Below, piece after piece: positions 1 through 6,994 of a DNA stretch of 13,264 nucleotides (its first letter is position 1; every line of letters begins with the position of its first letter). Location of the stretch: positions 1 to 13,264 of the forward strand of contig JAESRD010000027.1 of assembly GCA_016764835.1 (NCBI GenBank), written 5' to 3'. The notes beneath the pieces were generated by a model. It was not told the DNA's origin and made no database searches. It worked only from the letters and a program-made list of their open reading frames with translations. Source of the DNA: Paracoccaceae bacterium (GTDB lineage: Bacteria > Pseudomonadota > Alphaproteobacteria > Rhodobacterales > Rhodobacteraceae). A program made the position numbers and the translations under genes.

Positions 1-315
1 AATGGAGATACCATCACGATAACGTTTTCAAAGCCAACGACGCAGCCTGTTGTAGGAACCAAGGGACAAGTAGATACATTGCTTAGTTTCTCTCAGAGTT
101 TAGGCGCGAATTATGTAGGAAGTTGGACATCTGCTAGCATTCTTGAAATTACAATTTTAGATGCAAGCGGCTTACCCCCCCGGCGCATTCGCACTTTAAG
201 AACTTCGGTATCTTGGATTGTACCGATGTTCATGCGAATGCGCTGTGAGCTGCGTGGATCGCGCAGATGCCACAGCCCGGCTTTGTCTTGCTTCAGCCGC
301 CGCCAGCGATCGTAA
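1..315 (+). CDS. Partial foreign-looking repeat-protein fragment, fused to antisense helicase sequence
   Basis: The plus frame is open from base 1 to a stop at 313-315, but only codons 1-58 (to about base 174) look like real protein. They begin NGDTITITFSKPTTQP, continue through QVDTLLSFSQSLG and end ITILDASGLPP. This beta-rich, Thr/Ser-rich pattern resembles, from memory, a tandemly repeated extracellular-type domain in giant proteins of marine microalgae and other protists; I cannot confirm that here. After about base 175 the frame is simply the antisense of the helicase gene and becomes Arg/Ser-rich noise. G+C over 1-165 is about 41%, clearly below the flanking sequence. There is no start codon near the left edge, so any gene would begin outside the window. 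Inference: a piece of another genome joined to the bacterial sequence at about 160-175. Fragment coding is fairly likely; its origin is uncertain. Confidence 0.45.
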   Translation, partial: NGDTITITFSKPTTQPVVGTKGQVDTLLSFSQSLGANYVGSWTSASILEITILDASGLPPRRIRTLRTSVSWIVPMFMRMRCELRGSRRCHSPALSCFSRRQRS

Positions 316-1631
316 GCGCGCAGCCCGTAGCCGCCGGTGGCGCAAAAGTCGAGGCAATCATCAAAACTGGCGCGGCTGAGCGCGCTATAGGCTCCGCAAG
401 ATTTTACTTCGGCAAACAGCTGAGCGGCATCAAAAGGCCCGGCACAGGCCCGGATCAAGATATGCTGACACAGAACATCGCGCGGCCCCGGCCCGCGCGG
501 TTCACCGTCAAGATCACCTGCGCGCGCGGCCTCTAGGGCGGCGACACATTCGATAACCTCAAACCGGTTGGCAGGTACAAGCAGGGCTTTTGACGGCGCA
601 TTATAGCGGTGGTTGGCCCGGCCAATCCGCTGGATCAGCCGTTTTACATTTTTGGGCGCGCCGACTTGTATGACCAGATCAACATTGCCCCAATCAATGC
701 CAAGATCGAGGCTGCCAGTGCAAACAATCGCCCGCAGCTGGCCCGCGACCATGGCGGCTTCGACCTTGGCGCGGGTTTGTTTAGACAGCGAGCCGTGGTG
801 GATGTCGATCGGCAGATCATCTGTATTTGCCAGCCAAAGATTGTGGAAAAATATCTCGGCTTGGGCGCGGGTATTGTGAAAAATCAGCGTGGTTTTGTGC
901 TGTTTGACCTGCGCGAGCACCGCCTCAATCGCATAGGCAGCACCGCTGCCAGCCCATGGCGGGGCGGCGCCAGTCTGGAGCATGGCAATGTCAGGGTGTG
1001 GGCCGGGATCGGCCAGCAAAACAGGGCAGGGATCGGGCGCACAAGCCAGATATTGGGCCAAGGCGGGCGGGTCTTCAACTGTGGCTGACAGGCCAACGCG
1101 GCGCAGACCGGGGGCAATTGTTTGCAACCGTGACAAAGCCAACATCAGCTGATCACCACGTTTCGATTCGGCAAGTGCATGAATTTCATCAACAATCACG
1201 CGTTGCAGGCCGGCGAACATGCGCGGTGCGTCCTCATATGAGGTGAGCAATGCCAGACTTTCTGGCGTGGTCAGCAAAATATGCGGCGGGTCGGCGCGTT
1301 GGCGCTTTTTGCGGGTGGCGGTGGTGTCACCAGTGCGGTCTTCTATGCGGATTGGCAGGCCGAGCTCTTGGACAGGCACTTCAAGATTGCGCCTGATATC
1401 GGCCGCCAGAGCTTTGAGCGGCGAAATATACAGCGTGTGCAGGCCTTTATGCGTGCCACCGGCCAACTCGGTGAGTGTGGGCAGAAACCCGGCCATGGTT
1501 TTGCCGCCGCCGGTGGGGGCGACCAGCAGGAGTGCCGGCGCGTCGGCGCGGGCGAGCATCTCTGTTTGGTGCGGGTGCAGCTGCCAACCGCGGCTGGCGA
1601 AAAACGGTTTTAGGGCGGGGATCAGCGGCAT
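111..1631 (-). CDS. Ligase-associated DEXH-box helicase (Lhr-like), truncated at C-terminus
   Basis: An ATP-dependent superfamily 2 helicase of the Lhr type that usually sits with a DNA ligase and exonuclease and acts in DNA repair. Motifs, numbered from the upstream TTG at 1655: Walker A PTGGGKT at 47-53, TTPE at 129-132, DEIH at 156-159, SAT at 190-192, HNTRAQAE at 260-267, and motif VI QRIGRANHR at 342-350. The ATG at 1631 (residue 9, MPLIPALKPFFASRGW) is preferred because family members begin like this; neither start has a convincing Shine-Dalgarno. The family is usually about 800 residues. Here family-like sequence stops at about residue 497 (RRGGKPL); the last 17 residues, beginning ASKIVISR, are encoded by the antisense of the foreign-looking left edge. 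About 300 C-terminal residues are therefore missing, so this is a broken or mis-assembled gene. It starts just after the dehydrogenase gene and may be co-transcribed with it. Confidence 0.85.
   Translation of the reverse strand: MPLIPALKPFFASRGWQLHPHQTEMLARADAPALLLVAPTGGGKTMAGFLPTLTELAGGTHKGLHTLYISPLKALAADIRRNLEVPVQELGLPIRIEDRTGDTTATRKKRQRADPPHILLTTPESLALLTSYEDAPRMFAGLQRVIVDEIHALAESKRGDQLMLALSRLQTIAPGLRRVGLSATVEDPPALAQYLACAPDPCPVLLADPGPHPDIAMLQTGAAPPWAGSGAAYAIEAVLAQVKQHKTTLIFHNTRAQAEIFFHNLWLANTDDLPIDIHHGSLSKQTRAKVEAAMVAGQLRAIVCTGSLDLGIDWGNVDLVIQVGAPKNVKRLIQRIGRANHRYNAPSKALLVPANRFEVIECVAALEAARAGDLDGEPRGPGPRDVLCQHILIRACAGPFDAAQLFAEVKSCGAYSALSRASFDDCLDFCATGGYGLRAYDRWRRLKQDKAGLWHLRDPRSSQRIRMNIGTIQDTEVLKVRMRRGGKPLASKIVISRMLADVQLPT
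155..178. other. Composition and homology breakpoint (probable chimeric joint)
   Basis: To the left, the plus strand carries a protein-like reading frame of AT-richer sequence. To the right, the minus strand carries a conserved helicase. The helicase signal ends at the Leu codon at 165-167, and the foreign frame can be followed to the Pro codons at about 175-180. The two signals therefore overlap by a few bases (around agcggctt), as expected for a joint formed at short homology, for instance in multiple-displacement amplification or assembly. I see no target-site duplication, integrase site, terminal inverted repeat or insertion sequence that would suggest transposition. The exact joint cannot be fixed without an intact helicase homologue. 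Confidence 0.6.
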
Positions 1632-1664
1632 ATGCGCCAGAATAGGCCGGGCCAAGCGCCAAAT

Positions 1665-2486
1665 CTAGCGTTGTTTGGGGCGCGGTACGATCTGTTTTAT
1701 CTGGGCTTGCAATTGCTTGGGCAAAGCAAGGTCGGCACCTTCGGGGGCGGCGTCCATCGCCGCGGCCACGTCTTTGACCAGCAGGCCAACGCTGTTGTCT
1801 GGCTCATAGCCGTGGCGAGCAAATTCGACCGTATCAATACCCGATGATATCCATGTCTGGCCCGACGAGCTGTTGAACACTTCGAGCATCTTGGCCTCGT
1901 CGAGGCCTGCCGCGTCGGCCCAATCCAGCGCCAGCCTTGTCGCGGCCAGAGAGGCGGCGGCTATCATGTTATTCATCACCTTGGCGGTCATGCCCGCACC
2001 TAGCGGGCCGATCTGGTTTAGGGTGCTGCCCATGGCTTCAAAGGCGGGCATAAGCGTTGTAATATCGGCGTCTTCGCCGCCAAGCATGAAGCTCAATGTG
2101 CCGTCTTCGGCCTTGGCCTGTGCGCCTGACATTGGCGCATCGATCAGCGCAATATGGGCTGGGATACGGACACGTAGCGCGCGGACATAGCGCGGCGAAA
2201 TGGTCGATGAGATGGTGATTGTGCGCAAGCCGGGAGCGAGAGCAATAACATTGCCCGCGCCAAACAGCAGGTCATCTGTTTGCGGCTCGTCGCGTACGAC
2301 GCTGATGAGATGCGTCAGCCCGGCGGCAAAAACTTCCGGGTCCGTGCCTATGTCGGGCAGGGGGCGGATATCATAGCCGCGCGCGTCAAGCCCGGCGCGG
2401 CGCAAAGACCGCAACATGCCCGCGCCCATGCGGCCACATCCGGCAATTCCGTAAGTATCAGTGGACAATAGCTTCTTCTTTGACAA
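1665..2486 (-). CDS. NAD(P)-binding 6-phosphogluconate/3-hydroxyisobutyrate dehydrogenase-family protein
   Basis: A beta-hydroxyacid dehydrogenase family oxidoreductase, cytoplasmic; substrate unknown. The Rossmann motif GCGRMGAGM lies at residues 16-24, the substrate-loop signature DAPMSGAQAKAEDG at 116-129, and the catalytic-lysine helix GAGMTAKVMNNM at 163-174 (Lys169, Asn172/173). A second conserved lysine is in LLVKDV near 238. At 273 residues it is slightly shorter than the usual 290-300. There is no upstream ATG: the frame opens with TTG at 2486, overlapping the AAA+ ATPase end (stop at 2458-2460) by 29 bases. A second TTG at 2468, a few bases after an AAGAAG run, is an equally possible start and still leaves the Rossmann fold complete. 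The overlap suggests translational coupling to the ATPase gene, and the helicase gene follows within tens of bases. Glyoxylate/tartronate-semialdehyde-type reductase is one alternative; the substrate cannot be read from sequence. Confidence 0.88.
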   Translation of the reverse strand: MSKKKLLSTDTYGIAGCGRMGAGMLRSLRRAGLDARGYDIRPLPDIGTDPEVFAAGLTHLISVVRDEPQTDDLLFGAGNVIALAPGLRTITISSTISPRYVRALRVRIPAHIALIDAPMSGAQAKAEDGTLSFMLGGEDADITTLMPAFEAMGSTLNQIGPLGAGMTAKVMNNMIAAASLAATRLALDWADAAGLDEAKMLEVFNSSSGQTWISSGIDTVEFARHGYEPDNSVGLLVKDVAAAMDAAPEGADLALPKQLQAQIKQIVPRPKQR

Positions 2487-3768
2487 ACATATTCGCCCAG
2501 GCCCGGTCGATCAGCTCTGGCGTCATTTGGTAGGGTATACCTTCAAAGTCGCAGATTGAGATCATTTGGTCGATCAAAAAGATCGGCTGATAATTGGCAT
2601 ATACATTGTCAATTTCGGGGTAGCGATTGTTGAGCAGATGAATAAGCGCCGCCTCGTTGAGCGGCATCTTTTTCTTGCGCGCCACCAGCGAGAAGATCTT
2701 TAGGAAATCCTGCTGGTCTGGCCCATCAATTTTGATCTTAAAGAAGATCCGCCGCAAAGCCGCTTTATCGAAAATCTCGTTGGGGTGGAAGTTGGTCGAG
2801 AAGATCACCAACGTGTCGAACGGCACTTCGAATTTTTCGCCCGATTGCAGCGCGAGAATATCGCGGCTTTCTTCGAGCGGCACAATCCACCGGTTGACCA
2901 GTTTTTGCGGTGGTTCGGCTTGGCGGCCAAGGTCATCAACGATGAAAATACCGCCGGTAGATTTGAGCTGCAAAGGCGCCTGATAGGTCTTGGCCGTCGG
3001 GTTGTAAACCAGATCAAGCATGTCGAGTGACAGCTCACCCCCGGTGACCACTGTGGGCCGTTCGCATAACACATAGCGGGTGTCATAGCGGCCCGACGTG
3101 CGGCGCAGCGAGTTGGGATCATCAATATCTTCTTGCGCGGCTGAGTGCACAATCGGGTCATAGACCGTGATCACTTGGCCGGAATATTCGATGGCGCGCG
3201 GGATGTAAATCTTGTCGCCGAGCGCGTCTTTAATACCGTTGGAGATTGATGATTTACCGTTACCGGGCGGGCCATACATAAGGATGGAGCGGCCAGCGCC
3301 AACGGCCGGGCCAAGCTGGCCCAACAGGTCTGGCGGCAAGATAAGGTGCCCCATGGCCGAGGTTAGCTGATCACGTGTGATCTGAATATTGCGGATGGAT
3401 TGGCGCTTTACCTGCTCAGCATAGACTGTCAGCGGCACCGGCATAGGACCATAATATTCTGACTGGCCAAGCGCGTCTAGCGCGCGGGCTTTGCCAACAT
3501 CCGTCAGCTGATAGCCCATCTCTTTGCCAGAGTTTGCGTTAAGCGTGCCGGTCGCCTCAAGCAGCCGCTGGCCACGGGCCATGTCGACAAGCTCTTGGGT
3601 CACAGGGATTGGCAGGCAAATGGCGCGGGCAATCACCGACGTCTCGTTCAGGTTCATGCGGAAGATGGTTTTTAGCAAAATGTCGCGCATCATCACCATG
3701 GGCAACTGCATCCCTGCAATTGTTTTTGGCGCGGGCGGCGACATAACGGCGGATGACTGCATGTTCAT
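2458..3768 (-). CDS. MoxR-like AAA+ ATPase of uncharacterised role, Tad-locus associated
   Basis: A 436-residue P-loop ATPase. An N-terminal region of about 150 residues includes a winged-helix-like stretch (GYQLTDVGKARALDAL at 85-100). The AAA+ core follows: Walker A GPPGNGKS at 166-173, Walker B IFIVDD at 274-279, sensor-1 STNFHP at 324-329, and an arginine-finger-like LRRIFFKI at 338-345. There is no signal peptide or membrane span, so it should be cytoplasmic. MoxR-type ATPases commonly remodel or mature partner complexes; I know of no defined function for this subgroup, though I recall relatives near Tad or TPR genes. It lies 75 bases downstream of the prepilin peptidase and its 3' end overlaps the dehydrogenase gene. 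The ATG at 3768 (MNMQSS) has only a distant AGGA; ATG at 3762 would also work. A chaperone-like role in pilus assembly or regulation is inference. Confidence 0.88.
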   Translation of the reverse strand: MNMQSSAVMSPPAPKTIAGMQLPMVMMRDILLKTIFRMNLNETSVIARAICLPIPVTQELVDMARGQRLLEATGTLNANSGKEMGYQLTDVGKARALDALGQSEYYGPMPVPLTVYAEQVKRQSIRNIQITRDQLTSAMGHLILPPDLLGQLGPAVGAGRSILMYGPPGNGKSSISNGIKDALGDKIYIPRAIEYSGQVITVYDPIVHSAAQEDIDDPNSLRRTSGRYDTRYVLCERPTVVTGGELSLDMLDLVYNPTAKTYQAPLQLKSTGGIFIVDDLGRQAEPPQKLVNRWIVPLEESRDILALQSGEKFEVPFDTLVIFSTNFHPNEIFDKAALRRIFFKIKIDGPDQQDFLKIFSLVARKKKMPLNEAALIHLLNNRYPEIDNVYANYQPIFLIDQMISICDFEGIPYQMTPELIDRAWANMFVKEEAIVH

Positions 3769-3797
3769 GGGCGGGGCCTGTTCCTGCTAGCATTGAG

Positions 3798-3833
3798 CTT
3801 TCGCGCCAATTTGGCTGGGCAATGTGGCGAAAG
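3798..3833. repeat. Imperfect inverted repeat between prepilin peptidase and AAA+ ATPase genes
   Basis: CTTTCGCGCC at 3798-3807 faces GGCGAAAG at 3826-3833. The arms pair over eight bases with a two-base bulge and enclose an 18-base loop. No T-tract follows on the minus strand, so it is not a convincing terminator. It could be a leader hairpin or an mRNA-processing structure, or chance. It lies 30-65 bases upstream of the ATPase start. Confidence 0.25.
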
Positions 3834-3843
3834 AATGAACGGT

Positions 3844-4332
3844 TTAAGCCAGTGAAGCGCCAAGATAGGCCAGCAATGTGCCAGCCAGCGGCAACCCCAT
3901 GGGGAAATGCTTCTTTTCTTTCCAGCTTTGCCATTCGGGTACTATCGCCCGTAGCGGGCTGAACTTGGCCAAACGGTGGCCCAAAAAGCCGGCCAAAAGG
4001 CAGGCCGAGAACAGCAAGATCAGAAAACGCAGATCTGCAAGGGCCACAAATGGTGCGGCAGCGGCGGCAAATTTAGCGTCACCTGCGCCGACAAAACCGG
4101 CAGCATTGGCCATAATGCCAATGGCCAACACCACAACCAAATGGCTGAGCCGCCAGAGATAAGCATCAAATGGAAAGGCGAAAAATCCAACAATAACAAA
4201 GGTTATTGCCAAGGCTATCACAGCTATGTTTGGGATTTTCATGGTCGCCATGTCAGACCATGCGACATAGATGCAAATTGGCACGACGAAGGGCAAGAGA
4301 AACATTGCGGCGTGCGCTGGGGTGGCTGTCAT
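3844..4332 (-). CDS. cpaA: Prepilin peptidase, CpaA/TadV type (A24 family)
   Basis: An inner-membrane aspartic protease that cleaves the leader of Flp prepilin (and pseudopilins) for the Tad pilus. It has 162 residues, the short form lacking the N-terminal methyltransferase domain of PilD-type enzymes. The two catalytic aspartates are visible: Asp27 in AWSDMATMKIPN and Asp85 in the GAGDAKF signature (82-88). Hydrophobic segments lie near 8-25, 34-54, 63-80, 101-118 and 146-162, and FPMGLPLAG at 143-151 matches the conserved C-terminal loop. The ATG at 4332 has AGGA eight bases upstream. It lies beyond the terminator of the TPR gene, so it probably starts its own unit with the AAA+ ATPase; TTGCCA and TTATTT, 17 bases apart upstream, are at best a weak promoter. 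The preprotein substrate, an Flp pilin gene, is not in the window. Confidence 0.93.
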   Translation of the reverse strand: MTATPAHAAMFLLPFVVPICIYVAWSDMATMKIPNIAVIALAITFVIVGFFAFPFDAYLWRLSHLVVVLAIGIMANAAGFVGAGDAKFAAAAAPFVALADLRFLILLFSACLLAGFLGHRLAKFSPLRAIVPEWQSWKEKKHFPMGLPLAGTLLAYLGASLA

Positions 4333-4459
4333 GCGGTGTTCCTATACCTAGTGCTTTGGGCCCCCGCAGAGCAAAGGGCAAAATAACTTAGCCCCCTAAA
4401 TAGTGGCAAAGTTTGTTCCAATATGGGCAGAGGATTGGTCAGTGCATGGCCAAGCAACC

Positions 4460-4499
4460 AAAGGCCCCCGGAAGCGCCACGCGGGCGCCGGGGGCCTTT
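4460..4499 (-). terminator. GC-rich hairpin terminator at end of the cpaE-tadD-TPR unit
   Basis: A perfect 12-base inverted repeat, AAAGGCCCCCGG (4460-4471) and CCGGGGGCCTTT (4488-4499), has an inner GCGCC/GGCGC extension. It starts five bases after the stop of the second TPR gene. The following T-tract on the minus strand is short (CCTTTGG), so release may be moderate, but the stem is very stable. It separates the pilus assembly unit from the prepilin peptidase gene. Confidence 0.75.
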
Positions 4500-4504
4500 G
4501 CCGC

Positions 4505-5362
4505 TTAGTTTGAAACGTTGGCTTCCAAAGCGGCCAAAGACCGCGTGGCCTCTTCGAAATGCTGTGGATGCGTCTCTATTGCTTCGCTCAAAATGGCCCG
4601 ACCAATGTTGAGATCGTTCTGTTTGATCGCCGTTAGCGCCATTGTGTAGAGCAGTTGAGCCCGCTCAATCTGGGTCATGGGGATTACCGGCAGATCATAC
4701 TTGCGCTGTGCGCCACGGGCAAGAATAAGGTTGTTCTTTGCGGTGAACAGATCTGGGTCATGGCGCAGGGCCTCGCCAAACAGCCGCTGGGCTTCGCGGT
4801 ATTCGCCGCGTGTCAGCTGTGAGAAGCCCCAATTGTTGAGCACACCGGCCGGGGTTGTCGTCAGCCCGGATGCGGTTTGGTAGTAGCTATCGGCGCGCTC
4901 CCACTCTTCGTTGCTATCGGCAACCATCGCCTCTAGCCGGTAGCGGCGGTATGTCTCATGGGTCGGCGGGATCGTGTCGAGCACGACCTCAGCGGCGTCC
5001 CACTGATTGTCGCGGATCAGGGCGTCAGCCAGCTGAACGCTGTCAGCATCTGTGGCCTCGGCATGGGCCACAACTTCGCGCCAGGCATCTACGCCTTCGC
5101 GGGCCCGGTGGGCGCGAATGAGCGACGTGGCCAAGCCGCGCATAAGATCAACCCGGCCGGGGTCGCCTGCGACAGCGCGGTTGAAATAATTAACCGCTTC
5201 GCCCGCATCAGCTACGGTAAGCATGACATCATTGAGGTCGGTTGCATCTACAACATTAACGTCTTGCAATGCCCGATCAACAACATCATCGCCGTCTTGG
5301 GTACATGCCGAAAGGGTCAGCGCCCCAACAACAAAAAGGGTGGTGTATATCCGATGGCGCAT
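4505..5362 (-). CDS. TPR-repeat lipoprotein of the Tad locus
   Basis: A 285-residue lipoprotein with tetratricopeptide-like repeats, expected at the periplasmic face of a membrane. The signal peptide MRHRIYTTLFVVGALTLSAC carries a lipobox (LSAC, lipidated Cys20), followed by an acidic linker. Helical repeats with the TPR A/G/Y pattern span about 45-270. The clearest are near 171-205 (PAGVLNNWGFSQLTRGEYRE...LFGEALRHDP) and 235-268. The ATG at 5362 has AAGGA eight bases upstream. It follows tadD by 28 bases and is the last gene before a strong terminator. TadD-type TPR lipoproteins are needed for pilus secretin assembly or stability in Tad systems (family knowledge). Which of the two TPR proteins here is the true TadD functional equivalent is not decided by sequence alone. 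Confidence 0.9.
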   Translation of the reverse strand: MRHRIYTTLFVVGALTLSACTQDGDDVVDRALQDVNVVDATDLNDVMLTVADAGEAVNYFNRAVAGDPGRVDLMRGLATSLIRAHRAREGVDAWREVVAHAEATDADSVQLADALIRDNQWDAAEVVLDTIPPTHETYRRYRLEAMVADSNEEWERADSYYQTASGLTTTPAGVLNNWGFSQLTRGEYREAQRLFGEALRHDPDLFTAKNNLILARGAQRKYDLPVIPMTQIERAQLLYTMALTAIKQNDLNIGRAILSEAIETHPQHFEEATRSLAALEANVSN

Positions 5363-5390
5363 TTTATGCGTCCTTTTGCCTGCTCTTGCC

Positions 5391-5957
5391 TCAAAGCGGC
5401 GCGAGTATCAGATAGTCGCCTGCTCCGCGCCGTACCAATTGGAACTCTTCGTTCTCTTGAGGTTCATCATAAAAGCTGCCGTCAAGTTTAGCGAGCGCCA
5501 AGCGCAGGTTATTGCGGATCTGGTCGCTGTTTCCACTATCCGTTGCAAAGGCGCGACGGAAAACCTCTGATGCTTCGGCCAAATTGCCGCGTTCCATCAA
5601 GATTACGCCCAAATTGTTCCATGCCGGGGCAAAGCTCGCATCTTGCTCAACCGCGCGGCGCAACAGGTCTTCGGCCTGTCCAAGCCGCCCGAGCCGCAGA
5701 TTTGCCGAGCCAAGCGCTGATAATGTATCAACATTGAGCCCTTGCTGAGCGGCGGCGCGGGTATAGGCGCGCAGGGCCAGATCATATTCGCCCGCCGCCA
5801 TTAGCCGGTGGCCAATGATCAGCCCGTCAACATCTGTCTCGCCTGCGGGGCCGGGCGCATAAACCCCGCCCGACGAATTGCCAAGGCCGCCCGGTGAACA
5901 GGCGGCCAAAGCGGCCAGTGCCGCGAGCAGTAAAATGTGTATGCGTGCATATCTCAT
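5391..5957 (-). CDS. tadD: TadD-like TPR lipoprotein
   Basis: A short lipoprotein with tetratricopeptide repeats, thought to act as a pilotin or scaffold for the Tad secretin. From the ATG at 5957 the protein is MRYARIHILLLAALAALAAC..., with lipobox LAAC and Cys20, followed by a Gly/Ser-rich linker. Two to three TPRs follow, at about 55-140: YDLALRAYTRAAAQQG, LGRLGQAEDLLRRAVEQDASFAPAWNNLG and GNLAEASEVFRRAFATD. An in-frame TTG at 5969 overlaps the tadC stop by four bases (TTGA) and would add four residues (MIRQ). Neither start has a well-spaced Shine-Dalgarno, so translation is probably coupled to tadC. I prefer the ATG because it gives a standard signal-peptide length. It lies in the tadB-tadC-tadD order typical of the locus. 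Confidence 0.87.
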   Translation of the reverse strand: MRYARIHILLLAALAALAACSPGGLGNSSGGVYAPGPAGETDVDGLIIGHRLMAAGEYDLALRAYTRAAAQQGLNVDTLSALGSANLRLGRLGQAEDLLRRAVEQDASFAPAWNNLGVILMERGNLAEASEVFRRAFATDSGNSDQIRNNLRLALAKLDGSFYDEPQENEEFQLVRRGAGDYLILAPL

Positions 5958-5965
5958 TTGGCGGA

Positions 5966-6976
5966 TCAATGCCCTTTATCAACACCTGTTGCTTCTTGTG
6001 CACCGCCACCCAGCGTCACGTAAATCTCATACATCGACGGTCCGATTAGAATGATCAGAAGCGGCGGGACGGTCAACATCATCGTGGCCAAAGTCATCTT
6101 TGTCGGCAGAGTATTGGCCTTTTCTTCGGCCCGCATCACTCTTTTGTCACGCATTTCGGCGGCATAGATGCGCAAGGCCTCGGCAATAGATGTACCGAAC
6201 TGTTGGGACTGGATCAGAACGGTGACGAAACTCGACACATCAGGCACGCCGCACCGCTCGGCCATGTCTCGCAAAACCGCAGACTTGTCTTTACCGGCCT
6301 TCATTTCATGGCTGACGATATTAAACTCGTCGGCCAGATCAGGGAAACCGGCTTGCAGCTCAACGGCCACACGCACAATAGACTGATCGAGCGATTGCCC
6401 GGCCTCAACACAGACCAACATCATATCCAGCGAGTCTGGAAAACCGTTGGTAATGTTTTCTTGCCTTGCCGCTTGGCGCCGCGTCACCCAATATTTGGGC
6501 AACATATAACCAATGCCGCCGGGCAACAGCACGTTAATGATCAGGTCTTTGGTCTCTGGATCACCTGTGGTCGAGTTGTAAATCGCATAGGCCGCACCAG
6601 CGGCAAGGCCAAATAGACCCAGCGAGAACTGAATGAAGTGATAGGTGCGCACAGCATTTTTGGTGTGATAACCCGCTTGTAGCAGCTTGAGCTTAATGGC
6701 GGAATATTCTTCTTCATCTTGGGGCTCAAGGAAAGAGGAATAGCGCTCCAGCTTGTCTTTGCCTGTCGGCGCGCGCAGCTGTTCGCGCTTGCTCTTTTTG
6801 TCGCCACGGGCCGTGCCGGCCGCATGGGTCTTGAGCCGATCAAGCGGCTCATCACGTTTGCGCAGCAAAGTCGGCAGCACGGCAAGGATCAGAATCAACC
6901 CAGCCCCGCCAACGACAATAAGGGGGCCAAACGGGCCCATAAGCTCGGTCAGTTTCAGTGTAATATCTTCAAACAT
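5966..6976 (-). CDS. tadC: TadC, inner-membrane platform protein (GspF/T2SSF family)
   Basis: One of two polytopic proteins forming the inner-membrane platform that couples the CpaF motor to pilin polymerisation. The 336-residue protein has a hydrophobic segment near 15-38, a cytoplasmic region with many charged residues (40-110), membrane segments near 112-135 and 143-163, the T2SSF domain at about 178-310 (FPDSLDMMLVCVEAGQSLDQS), and a final segment at 296-320. QSQQFGTSIAEALRIYAAEMR (256-276, conserved GTSIAEALR) is the usual signature of the TadB/TadC fold. The ATG at 6976 has GGGGAG 8-9 bases upstream. It follows tadB by 18 bases and abuts tadD. Confidence 0.95.
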   Translation of the reverse strand: MFEDITLKLTELMGPFGPLIVVGGAGLILILAVLPTLLRKRDEPLDRLKTHAAGTARGDKKSKREQLRAPTGKDKLERYSSFLEPQDEEEYSAIKLKLLQAGYHTKNAVRTYHFIQFSLGLFGLAAGAAYAIYNSTTGDPETKDLIINVLLPGGIGYMLPKYWVTRRQAARQENITNGFPDSLDMMLVCVEAGQSLDQSIVRVAVELQAGFPDLADEFNIVSHEMKAGKDKSAVLRDMAERCGVPDVSSFVTVLIQSQQFGTSIAEALRIYAAEMRDKRVMRAEEKANTLPTKMTLATMMLTVPPLLIILIGPSMYEIYVTLGGGAQEATGVDKGH

Positions 6977-6994
6977 ATCGCGCGCTCCCCAGAG

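Noticed and set aside
3557..3934. A 125-codon minus-strand frame bridging the prepilin peptidase and ATPase genes
   Set aside because: It overlaps the 5' end of the ATPase gene and the 3' end of the peptidase gene in another frame, both of which are well supported.
4333..4459. Possible sigma-70 promoter TTGCCA-N17-TTATTT for the prepilin peptidase gene
   Set aside because: The -35 is good but the -10 matches poorly; not strong enough to list as a feature.
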